5,832 nucleotides of DNA from Methanobacteriota archaeon (lineage in GTDB: Archaea > Halobacteriota > Methanosarcinia > Methanosarcinales > Methanosarcinaceae). The notes under the pieces are model-generated. The model saw only the letters and a program-made list of their open reading frames with translations. It was not told the origin of the DNA and made no database searches. The DNA lies in NCBI GenBank assembly GCA_030837265.1, contig JAUPKV010000330.1, forward strand, positions 1 through 5,832, read 5' to 3'. Shown in pieces: positions 1 to 5,751 of this stretch (position 1 is its first letter; each line of letters begins with the position of its first letter). The translations under genes were made by a program, and so were the position numbers.

Positions 1-1304
1 GAGGTTTCATCGATGAGAATTGGCAGGTCTGAGTGCTCTTTTACTCTGATAAGCAGTCCTTTTGGGGTGCTGTCTGCTGTATATGAAAGACCGCCTTTCC
101 CAGGTTTTCCTACCATCGAGAGTGCTATTTTACTTGTAAGAGTCTTCCCTGTTGAAGTGTCTCCATAGTGGTCACACATGTGGCTTTCAACACCTAGAAG
201 GTAGTTGATTGGTGCTGTAAAGGCATCATAGGCTTTGAACCTTGCAAGATCGTGTGTTAGTATGGGTTCGGTTGCTTCCATCCAGGCTTCCAGAGTTCCA
301 TTTTTATTGAGCTCCTCGAAGTTACTGTCAATACCGATGGGTAGCAGATCTGTTACGCCATCACTTGTAATCATTCGAGTTCCCAAGACGAATATTGTCT
401 TATCTTCATTCCAGCCACACTGAGCTGCTGAGTACTCTGTCTTGTAAAATCTGCTGAACTCTGCAATTGATCTGCTTACATATTCAATTGTCTCTCTCTG
501 AAGACCGTTTTCAGGGCAGTTTATGTCAAGGGACACAAGCTGGTCGTTGATTCCTTTCTTTGTTATCAAGTCTGAATGATTAACCCAGGCTTCCTTGGTG
601 CAGCCTTTTGATGTAGTAAACCTGAGTTTGTAGTAGGTACCAGTTCCATTTACAGGCTGACTTATTCCACACAGGATGAAAGGGGATCTGCAAACATCAA
701 TGCATTTCTCGGAGATGTCACCGTCCTTTCCTAATCTTTCTTCAACTCTTATGATTCCGTGATAATCAATTATGTAGTAACCGTTATCTACAGCAGGTGT
801 GATGTACTCGCTCCAGTTGTCAAGGACTTCACTGTTGATGCTGTCTCCGTATTTTACACCGGATTCTTTAATTGCAGAGACCTGAGTGAAAGACTGTTTC
901 TTGAAATTTTTATTTTCCCTCTTAATTACTTTGATGATTGAGTTGGTTTCAGTTGCAGTAAGCTTAAAATGTTTCTTAATATGTGTGCTAATGTAGATTG
1001 CAGTTTCATCTGGGTCATATCTGGCTATGTTAGCCCTTGAGAACTTGTATGCTGCTTCGAGTTTGTCTTCCTTATTTTCAGGGACTTCTTCTTTTTCCAG
1101 AATAGAGTCCATATACTCATAATTGAATACAGTCGATTGAGATTCAATTGCACTTGCAATTCCAGCAACAAAATTCTCAAGTTCTTCCTGAGATACCTGT
1201 TCTTCAGGCAAAAGATTGTCGTGCTCAGAATATACAAATTCTTCCATGTCTTCTATGCTGTTGAATTTGGCTGCGCTACCGAGAATTTCTGCGAGAGAGG
1301 GCAT
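1..1304 (-). CDS. DUF927-family helicase-like P-loop ATPase (partial, C-terminus beyond window)
   Basis: Probable replicative helicase or initiator-type ATPase of a mobile element. The reading frame stays open from ATG at 1304 to the window edge, giving 434 codons without a stop, so the C-terminus is missing. Residues 1-140 are acidic and helical with no domain I recognise. From about residue 150 the sequence follows the DUF927 pattern, including a conserved-looking G-W (W298). Next come a Walker A motif GDTSTGKT at 381-388 and a Walker B-like run LPILIDE at 427-433, with D432 and E433 as the predicted metal and catalytic acids. The start is supported by GGGAGGG at 1315-1321, 10 nt upstream. 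It begins 2 nt after the stop of the PrimPol gene, so the two are almost certainly co-translated. DUF927 proteins are commonly paired with primases in archaeal plasmids and viruses. Family call is confident; helicase activity is inferred. Confidence 0.88.
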   Translation of the reverse strand, partial: MPSLAEILGSAAKFNSIEDMEEFVYSEHDNLLPEEQVSQEELENFVAGIASAIESQSTVFNYEYMDSILEKEEVPENKEDKLEAAYKFSRANIARYDPDETAIYISTHIKKHFKLTATETNSIIKVIKRENKNFKKQSFTQVSAIKESGVKYGDSINSEVLDNWSEYITPAVDNGYYIIDYHGIIRVEERLGKDGDISEKCIDVCRSPFILCGISQPVNGTGTYYKLRFTTSKGCTKEAWVNHSDLITKKGINDQLVSLDINCPENGLQRETIEYVSRSIAEFSRFYKTEYSAAQCGWNEDKTIFVLGTRMITSDGVTDLLPIGIDSNFEELNKNGTLEAWMEATEPILTHDLARFKAYDAFTAPINYLLGVESHMCDHYGDTSTGKTLTSKIALSMVGKPGKGGLSYTADSTPKGLLIRVKEHSDLPILIDET

Positions 1305-1306
1305 GT

Positions 1307-2455
1307 TTACCACACCCTCCCAAAGTTAAGCCCTTCTTTTTTTGCAATCATTAAAGCAACGATGCTGAAAACTTTAGGGATTTTACCATCTAGGATGTCT
1401 TTTTTTGCGCATACTTTTTTGGAGATTACATAGTAAGCAAGTGCACTCCAGGGAATAGGATCATCTTCTGGTATGAAACCATGAAGTTTAGCGTAAGACC
1501 ATACCTTGTATACGGTTTCACCGTCACACATATCAACACCGAAGTAGCTGCTGCCATGCTCTTTACCTGCTCTCTCGCACGGGAGAATCCCTGCAAGTAC
1601 AGCCAGATAAGAAAATGCATTGTGAACGGTATAGTGCCTCCAGCAAGTGAGTTTTCCATTATCCACACTGCAATTGTGACCTGTTTTAGAACCCGAACTG
1701 TGCATTTCAAGAGGCATTGGTACTCTTTTTCCGCCTGTGTTACCGATGCCAGACACGTCTCCGACATCTAGTTCCCAAAGAGCACTCATTAGCTTACCTT
1801 CCTTTCGGGTAGGGCTAACAGGCTTTCTGATCTGTTTGTTTACTGATCTAAGGGCTTTACTAATGTCATCCCTTTTCTTTTCTTCATAGCGTCTCTTATA
1901 GACATCTGGAAACTCATCATAGGTAATTTCAGACAGGGGCCTCTCTACAGCAATTGTATATCTTCCAGCGTACTGCCTCTCTTCTTCAGGCATTGCCTCA
2001 ATATCTTCTGCATCACAACTGACATAGGAACCTGGAACAAGAACATAGTACCACACGCTTCTTATTTCTCCAGCATCTCCGGTTGGAATATTTTTCTTTG
2101 CAGATCTATCCAGTGAAAAGTAGTAATAGTGTCTGCCTATTCTCTTTCTGGAGGTTATCTGGAGAGTGGGTTTTATCTGGTCGGAAGGAACCTGGCTCAT
2201 GTCGTCCACGTCCATGATACAGAGAGAATCCATATCGGTTCCCGCTATGCCTATGTTGTACCCTTTCTCCATTAGCTTTATTGCTTGTTCAAATGACTTT
2301 CTATTTTTTTTCCAGCTTATCCCTGCCTTTGGCTCCTTTCCTCCGATTTCAAGAACAAAATAAAAAGGACAATACCCGTTTGGCGCATATTTCATTAACA
2401 TAGTATGAAACTTTAACAACTCTTCCGGGTTTGTTTTAATATCAGGAAGTGCCAT
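1307..2455 (-). CDS. Bifunctional primase/polymerase (AEP superfamily PrimPol) with zinc-finger-like C-terminal region
   Basis: A 382-residue primase-polymerase that probably synthesises primers or DNA for replication of the element. The N-terminal catalytic domain (about 10-175) carries the archaeo-eukaryotic primase motifs: motif I IMDVDD with D82 and D84, motif II GRHYYYF with H109, and motif III around GEIR with E130, followed by the typical VPGS at 140-143. A second region (about 250-295) resembles the zinc-ribbon primase segment with an HGSxTGxNFxVD...HCFRH pattern, here degenerate: H252, C262, C271, H274 and C293 are the candidate ligands. The tail has a VWSYAKLHGFIPEDDPIPW segment (318-336) that I recall from archaeal PrimPols. 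The start is fixed by AGGAGGGG at 2462-2469, 6 nt before ATG. It lies 2 nt from both neighbours in the operon. No transmembrane segments are visible, so it should be cytosolic. Confidence 0.9.
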   Translation of the reverse strand: MALPDIKTNPEELLKFHTMLMKYAPNGYCPFYFVLEIGGKEPKAGISWKKNRKSFEQAIKLMEKGYNIGIAGTDMDSLCIMDVDDMSQVPSDQIKPTLQITSRKRIGRHYYYFSLDRSAKKNIPTGDAGEIRSVWYYVLVPGSYVSCDAEDIEAMPEEERQYAGRYTIAVERPLSEITYDEFPDVYKRRYEEKKRDDISKALRSVNKQIRKPVSPTRKEGKLMSALWELDVGDVSGIGNTGGKRVPMPLEMHSSGSKTGHNCSVDNGKLTCWRHYTVHNAFSYLAVLAGILPCERAGKEHGSSYFGVDMCDGETVYKVWSYAKLHGFIPEDDPIPWSALAYYVISKKVCAKKDILDGKIPKVFSIVALMIAKKEGLNFGRVW

Positions 2456-2457
2456 AT

Positions 2458-2673
2458 CTAGCCCCTCCTACCCTGCTGCAACTCTTCCCGCGGAAGTTCA
2501 GGTTCTTCCAGCTTCAAATCAAAATTAGCCACTGGAAATCTTTGAAAAACATTACAGGAAATGTCAATATAAGCAGAATGGTTTATAAACTCAGAAGTAC
2601 ATTTATATATGGAAGTTAAAACAATTGCCTGTTCCGGAAGCCTGGAACCTTCCGGACTATCGTTTTTAATCAC
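2458..2673 (-). CDS. Small hypothetical protein, GTG start, coupled to upstream ORF
   Basis: A 71-residue protein that I do not recognise. Translation would start at a GTG (2673-2671) inside the end of the preceding ORF: GTGATTAA contains both the start and the upstream TAA, an 8 nt overlap typical of translational coupling. AGGAG at 2683-2687, 9 nt upstream, supports this start. The stop is TAG at 2458-2460, 2 nt before the PrimPol ATG, and the PrimPol ribosome binding site lies inside its last codons. The sequence has two cysteines (C25, C40), a central region that may be beta-rich, and a charged C-terminus rich in Glu and Gln ending in Arg-Arg-Gly. No signal peptide, membrane segment or DNA-binding motif is evident. 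The operon position suggests an accessory replication or regulatory protein, but this is inference only. The tight spacing on both sides is the main evidence that it is real. Confidence 0.6.
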   Translation of the reverse strand: MIKNDSPEGSRLPEQAIVLTSIYKCTSEFINHSAYIDISCNVFQRFPVANFDLKLEEPELPREELQQGRRG

Positions 2674-2830
2674 TATTCTCTACTCCTGCAATTTGCATTA
2701 TTCGTTTTGCGATAACTCGATCCAATGGATCAGTACTCTTCCTCATATGCTCCAATATGTCAGGATGCTGAGCACTCATCAGCTTTGTCCATTCCAAAAA
2801 TGATATATTACTTTGCGTCATATTTTGCAT
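2666..2830 (-). CDS. Small hypothetical protein between AbrB-type gene and primase
   Basis: I do not recognise this protein. The frame is open from an ATG at 2935, but that start overlaps the AbrB-type gene by 89 nt. I prefer the ATG at 2830, because GGAAGTG at 2838-2844 lies 7 nt upstream and matches the archaeal ribosome binding site with one difference, and because it starts 16 nt after the AbrB-type stop. This gives 54 residues. An intermediate ATG at 2878 (70 residues) has no visible ribosome binding site. The product looks helical, with an aromatic and Met-rich start (SFLEWTKLM) and a basic stretch DRVIAKRIMQIAG near the end. No catalytic motif, membrane segment or zinc ligands are seen. 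Its position right after an AbrB-fold gene is where a toxin would sit in a toxin-antitoxin pair, but it does not resemble MazF or a PIN-domain toxin. The 8 nt overlap with the next ORF suggests coupled translation. Confidence 0.55.
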   Translation of the reverse strand: MQNMTQSNISFLEWTKLMSAQHPDILEHMRKSTDPLDRVIAKRIMQIAGVENSD

Positions 2831-2846
2831 AGCCGGACACTTCCGT

Positions 2847-3047
2847 TTAAGTTGTGGTCGGTACTCCGGTTCCTTCATCTTGGCGGGTGGCAGGAACCGG
2901 GCAAATCTTAAGGTTTCCATCATCAAGCAGTACAATTTTCACAGAATCACTTTTTTTCATTAAGTTGCTTCTGATCCATTCTGGGGGCAAAAGAACAAAA
3001 AATGAACCTCTGACCTGCTGCAATTTTCTATTTCTAAAGATTAACAT
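2847..3047 (-). CDS. AbrB/SpoVT (swapped-hairpin) family DNA-binding protein
   Basis: A 66-residue protein with a single AbrB-like swapped-hairpin domain at about 7-50. The signature is the beta-strand pattern RKLQQVRGSFFVLLPPEW followed by a short helix, then SDSVKIVLLDDGNLKICP, which matches the usual G-S-hh-h-h-P-x-x-h ... h-x-h-x-h-x-x-x-G-x-h-x-h arrangement. Proteins of this fold bind DNA as dimers and act as transition-type regulators or as antitoxins. The start at 3047 is supported by GAGG at 3055-3058, 7 nt upstream. It is the first gene of the replication operon and lies next to the divergent control region with palindromes, so it most likely represses or tunes this operon and perhaps the divergent gene. 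The C-terminal tail (51-66) is rich in Thr, Pro and Gly and is probably disordered. The antitoxin alternative is weakened by the lack of a recognisable toxin next to it. Confidence 0.8.
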   Translation of the reverse strand: MLIFRNRKLQQVRGSFFVLLPPEWIRSNLMKKSDSVKIVLLDDGNLKICPVPATRQDEGTGVPTTT

Positions 3048-3104
3048 TGTCTTTCCTCTATTCTACACATATGTTTTGAGATTGTAAAAAAATATCCTTA
3101 GATG

Positions 3105-3123
3105 AGGTAATACCTAGGGGTAT
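3105..3123. repeat. Overlapping palindromes, candidate operator
   Basis: Two inverted repeats share a half-site: AGGTA/TACCT with a 1 nt centre, and ATACC/GGTAT with a 4 nt centre, overlapping at TACC. The central CCTAGG is itself a perfect palindrome. Such overlapping dyads fit cooperative binding of two dimers, either of the AbrB-type protein or of the winged-helix protein encoded on each side. The binding protein is not known. Confidence 0.45.
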
Positions 3124-3133
3124 GAAAAACAAG

Positions 3134-3179
3134 TTATACACCATGTTATCAATAGGTAGAAGCAAAGAACTTATACACC
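3134..3179 (+). repeat. Direct repeat TTATACACC, two copies 37 bp apart
   Basis: The 9-mer TTATACACC is found at 3134-3142 and exactly again at 3171-3179. Both contexts are AA(C/G)TTATACACC-like, with AAG or AAC before the T pair. They may be TATA boxes, operator half-sites, or iteron-like sites for a replication protein. Similar CTTATA(A/C)A motifs occur upstream of the recombinase gene at 5759 and 5781. Confidence 0.4.
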
Positions 3180-3186
3180 TAAGCAT

Positions 3187-4371
3187 ATGCATTTACAGAT
3201 GGTACAAGTAGAAAAAAAAGAAGATAGAAGTCCAGGAGATCGTCTACCCATAGGGAAAGTAAAATCCGAAATTATTTCTTATATTCTCAGTAAAAATGAA
3301 GCTGTGTCAGTAACAGATTTAAAAACACATTTAAGAGAAAAATATGGGATAAGAAATAAGAAGAACATCGATAACCACTTGAATGGATTAGAAGACGATA
3401 ATTGTATAGAAAAAATTAAACCTCCAAGGGATGGATTTGAGAACAAGTGGGATATAACAAAAATAGAAAATTTGAAGAATATTATGTCTCTTTTCAGTGA
3501 GATAAGGTTGAACAAATATGAAAAATCTGTAAATATCGTCCTTAAGAAGTTTAACTTTGCTGCAGGTTCAATGCGTACAAAAAAAGCGTTTGTTCAACTA
3601 TCATTATCTGCTTCTTTTTTTGGGAAATGTCTGGATACTGACATTGAGACATTACGTGCCAGGGCTTCCAAATTTTACCAGGCGGACGGAGACTTTATGG
3701 AACGAAAGATCGAAAGACAGATCGAAGGATTGATTCACGAAGCTTACCCTGAATGTATGAAAAGGATTCAGAAAATTCCTGGCATATGGTCGGTTACTGA
3801 TGAAGAGTACATAAAAGATTCAGTGAATTTGGATGTTTATCAAAATTCTCCACAAAGCTTTCAGAATAGCACAATATCAGAAGAAAAATTCCAAGAGATA
3901 TTGGAAGAAATAAATTTCCCGTTAGAAGAGAAAAATTCCCACAAGCAGATCCAAATAATTGTAAAAGAGCTATCTATGAAGATATCAGATGAAATCCTCT
4001 CAAAAAGGGAGAAAAAATTTCCAAAAGATTCTCTGCAGAATCAGGAAGAATTGAACGAAATGTCTGATGAAATATTTGAAAAGCTAATGGAAGAATATCC
4101 GGCAGACTTGCCCGCTAAAACATATACTATAGTAGTCAATCAGTATCAAAATACGAGTATAAGCTTCGACAAAGTTTTCGACCACTTTTATCAGCGAGAC
4201 ATTATAGACGGTAGTGACATCTACGAAGAACGAGAATTTGTGTCTAAGATAAATGAGATTACTTCAATAAGCATGCTAAAGGTAGGAAACTTGGAAGTCA
4301 AAGTTAAGAAGCTAGATGATCTTTATGATGACTATTACGAAAAATGCAGAAAAAAAATGGGGATTATATGA
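3187..4371 (+). CDS. Winged-helix protein of unknown function
   Basis: A 394-residue cytosolic protein. Residues about 24-95 form a predicted winged helix-turn-helix: helix 1 (24-36), helix 2 with VTDLKTHLREKYG (42-54), recognition helix KKNIDNHLNGLE (58-69), and a wing ending at NKWDI (86-90). This is followed by a helical stretch with the pattern LNKYEKSVNIVLKK (108-121). I recall similar N-termini in uncharacterised Methanosarcina proteins, from memory only. The remainder, about 125-394, is acidic, Lys/Glu-rich and mainly helical, and I recognise no enzyme motif in it. The gene is more A-rich than the replication operon, which may mean a different history. No clear ribosome binding site precedes ATG 3187; ATG 3199 is an alternative. 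It is divergent from the replication operon and converges on the recombinase gene, so a role in regulating one or both is reasonable but unproven. Confidence 0.8.
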   Translation: MHLQMVQVEKKEDRSPGDRLPIGKVKSEIISYILSKNEAVSVTDLKTHLREKYGIRNKKNIDNHLNGLEDDNCIEKIKPPRDGFENKWDITKIENLKNIMSLFSEIRLNKYEKSVNIVLKKFNFAAGSMRTKKAFVQLSLSASFFGKCLDTDIETLRARASKFYQADGDFMERKIERQIEGLIHEAYPECMKRIQKIPGIWSVTDEEYIKDSVNLDVYQNSPQSFQNSTISEEKFQEILEEINFPLEEKNSHKQIQIIVKELSMKISDEILSKREKKFPKDSLQNQEELNEMSDEIFEKLMEEYPADLPAKTYTIVVNQYQNTSISFDKVFDHFYQRDIIDGSDIYEEREFVSKINEITSISMLKVGNLEVKVKKLDDLYDDYYEKCRKKMGII

Positions 4372-4385
4372 AATAACAATCCCAT
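4358..4385. terminator. Possible hairpin at convergent gene ends
   Basis: GGGATT (4360-4365) can pair with AATCCC (4378-4383) across a 12 nt loop, and the stem extends to ATG/CAT if one G is bulged. It covers the stop of the winged-helix gene and lies in the 30 nt gap before the end of the recombinase gene, where termination from both sides would be expected. There is no long T tract, so this is a weak call. Confidence 0.25.
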
Positions 4386-4401
4386 CAGAACTGTATATGA
4401 A

Positions 4402-5751
4402 TCATTTTCCAGCTTTAAGCATCATCTCCTTCAGCTTCGAGACCTCTTCAAGCTCTTGTTTTAATGAATTTTTCATTTCCCTGATTTCTTCAACGTCCGC
4501 AAATTGCATATAGTCAGCTTTGATAGATTCAGTATCCTTCATTTTTTCTATCTCTGCCCTGAGTTCCTGCAGCTCTGATCTTTCCACAACATGCCGTGCA
4601 GTCTCGGTTTGTAAGATCTGGTTTTCCTGCTTGATCTTAAGATATTCTGGACTTTCCGCGATATCAAGAGCTTTCTCAATCGTGATATAAGGCACATATT
4701 TTTTGTATTCTTCTTTTAAACTTTCAGGATTCGCTCTATAGTACGCTTCGTGAGTTGCGTCGAGTTTGTGCCCAAGGAGAAAATCAACGAAAAATAGTTG
4801 TGCATGCTCGGAAAGTAAGGTAGAGTTGAAAAACCTTCGTAGATTGTGACTGCGTATTATGTTATACTCGCCATAAGACGCGCTCTTCTGTGCTGCAATG
4901 TTCAGTCTCTGGTATATTGCGACTATAGATTTTTCATCAAGTTTACGGAGCTTCTCTCTCTCCTTCTCTTCTTTCAGCTTTAGATACTCGTCAGGTATTG
5001 CTCTACGTACAAACAGATAGCCATCTCTAGTCGTAACATGCTGTTTTTCTAATTGGTTATCTCTTTTGCGACCTTCATCTTTTGTAGTTCTACCTCTGTA
5101 ATCCAAATAATCCTTGACGGCTTTCGAAGCTTCAGGAGATAAAAAAGTGTAAAACTCGTAGTCCATTTTTTGCCTGATGAGGTGTAGTGTTGTAATCTCT
5201 GATATTGGGTCATATCCCTCTAGAAAGTCTCTCACTCTAAGGTTGGATATATCGATGGCACTAAGACCACTAGAAACACCAACAAGCATGAGAGCTTGCT
5301 CTAACGGGTCGCAAAATTGGAGTATTGCTCTTATATCGTCTTTTGTGGGAATTTGCTTTCTTTTTAGCTGTGGTCGTGCATTTTTTGTTGATTTTGGGAT
5401 TACTTGCAATTGTATATTATAATATTTATAAAAAGAGCAAATTCCAGTCATTCTACCTTTCACAGTAAGTGGCGCAAGATCCTGAGCTTCTAATCCCTCT
5501 CTATACTCCATTAGGTGAGTAGTGATGCTTCTTTCTCTCATTAGAAGACCTGCTTTTATTTCATGTTCAGCCTCTTCTATCAATTGTAGTGGTGATTTGT
5601 TGGTATGATCTGTATATCCTTGCATTGCCTGTAGATATGATTTCTTTGTACTGTTTGTCGCTTTTATACCCGAAAACCAATTCTTTATTATTTTGTCGTC
5701 CATTAGCTCTTTAGTCTTCAATGTAGTACACATCCTTAATATTGAATACAT
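4402..5751 (-). CDS. Tyrosine recombinase/integrase with C-terminal coiled coil
   Basis: A 449-residue site-specific recombinase, expected to integrate or excise the element. Residues about 20-115 look like the SAM-like core-binding domain. The catalytic domain spans about 135-345: box I region SSGLSAIDISNLRVRDF (160-176), the beta-hairpin lysine in RQKMDYEF (K195), the H-x-x-R box SHNLRRFF with H302 and R305, the LLGHKL histidine H328, and the nucleophile at Y337 or Y338 in EAYYRAN. At the usual box I arginine position (GLR) there is a serine, S164. A Lys/Glu-rich stretch lies between K195 and H302, and the tail at about 365-447 is a heptad-like coiled coil, which makes the protein longer than a typical integrase of about 300 residues. 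The start is uncertain: ATG 5751 is the longest, and ATG 5733 and 5703 are also possible. A TATA-like TTTATAAG at 5759-5766 would favour one of the shorter starts. No strong ribosome binding site is seen. Confidence 0.9.
   Translation of the reverse strand: MYSILRMCTTLKTKELMDDKIIKNWFSGIKATNSTKKSYLQAMQGYTDHTNKSPLQLIEEAEHEIKAGLLMRERSITTHLMEYREGLEAQDLAPLTVKGRMTGICSFYKYYNIQLQVIPKSTKNARPQLKRKQIPTKDDIRAILQFCDPLEQALMLVGVSSGLSAIDISNLRVRDFLEGYDPISEITTLHLIRQKMDYEFYTFLSPEASKAVKDYLDYRGRTTKDEGRKRDNQLEKQHVTTRDGYLFVRRAIPDEYLKLKEEKEREKLRKLDEKSIVAIYQRLNIAAQKSASYGEYNIIRSHNLRRFFNSTLLSEHAQLFFVDFLLGHKLDATHEAYYRANPESLKEEYKKYVPYITIEKALDIAESPEYLKIKQENQILQTETARHVVERSELQELRAEIEKMKDTESIKADYMQFADVEEIREMKNSLKQELEEVSKLKEMMLKAGK

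Larger units (their letters stand above)
3048..3186. promoter_or_regulatory. Divergent promoter/operator region between AbrB-type operon and winged-helix gene
   Basis: This 139 bp gap separates two divergent genes and must hold both promoters. It contains nested palindromes at 3105-3123: AGGTA-A-TACCT (3105-3115), CCTAGG (3113-3118) and ATACC-TAGG-GGTAT (3110-3123). A related AGGTAG is at 3154-3159. TTATACACC occurs at 3134-3142 and again at 3171-3179; read on the minus strand both give TGTATAA, an archaeal TATA-like element. For the plus-strand gene, the copy at 3134 would place a start about 25 nt before the ATG at 3187. For the minus operon, either the 3134 copy or a T-rich GATATTTTTTT at about 3088-3098 could be the TATA box. 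The palindromes would lie in the leader or just upstream of the BRE accordingly, a good place for an operator. Exact transcription starts cannot be read from sequence. Confidence 0.55.

Noticed and set aside
1426..1767. Minus-strand 113-codon ORF inside the PrimPol gene
   Set aside because: It is an alternative frame within a gene with clear family motifs; nothing supports separate translation.
1137..1771. Plus-strand ORFs at 1137-1433 and 1481-1771
   Set aside because: They lie opposite the PrimPol and DUF927 coding frames, have no ribosome binding site or recognisable motif, and have the composition expected of antisense shadows.
2458..2460. UAG stop of the 71-residue ORF as a pyrrolysine codon
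   Set aside because: Read-through would add only a short tail before the next stop and would run into the PrimPol start; no conserved sequence follows.
2854..3087. Plus-strand ORF opposite the AbrB-type gene
   Set aside because: The minus-strand frame has a clear AbrB pattern with a ribosome binding site; the plus frame has neither.
3134..3179. TTATACACC copies as DnaA boxes (TTATNCACA)
   Set aside because: They differ at the last base and all context is archaeal, where DnaA is absent.
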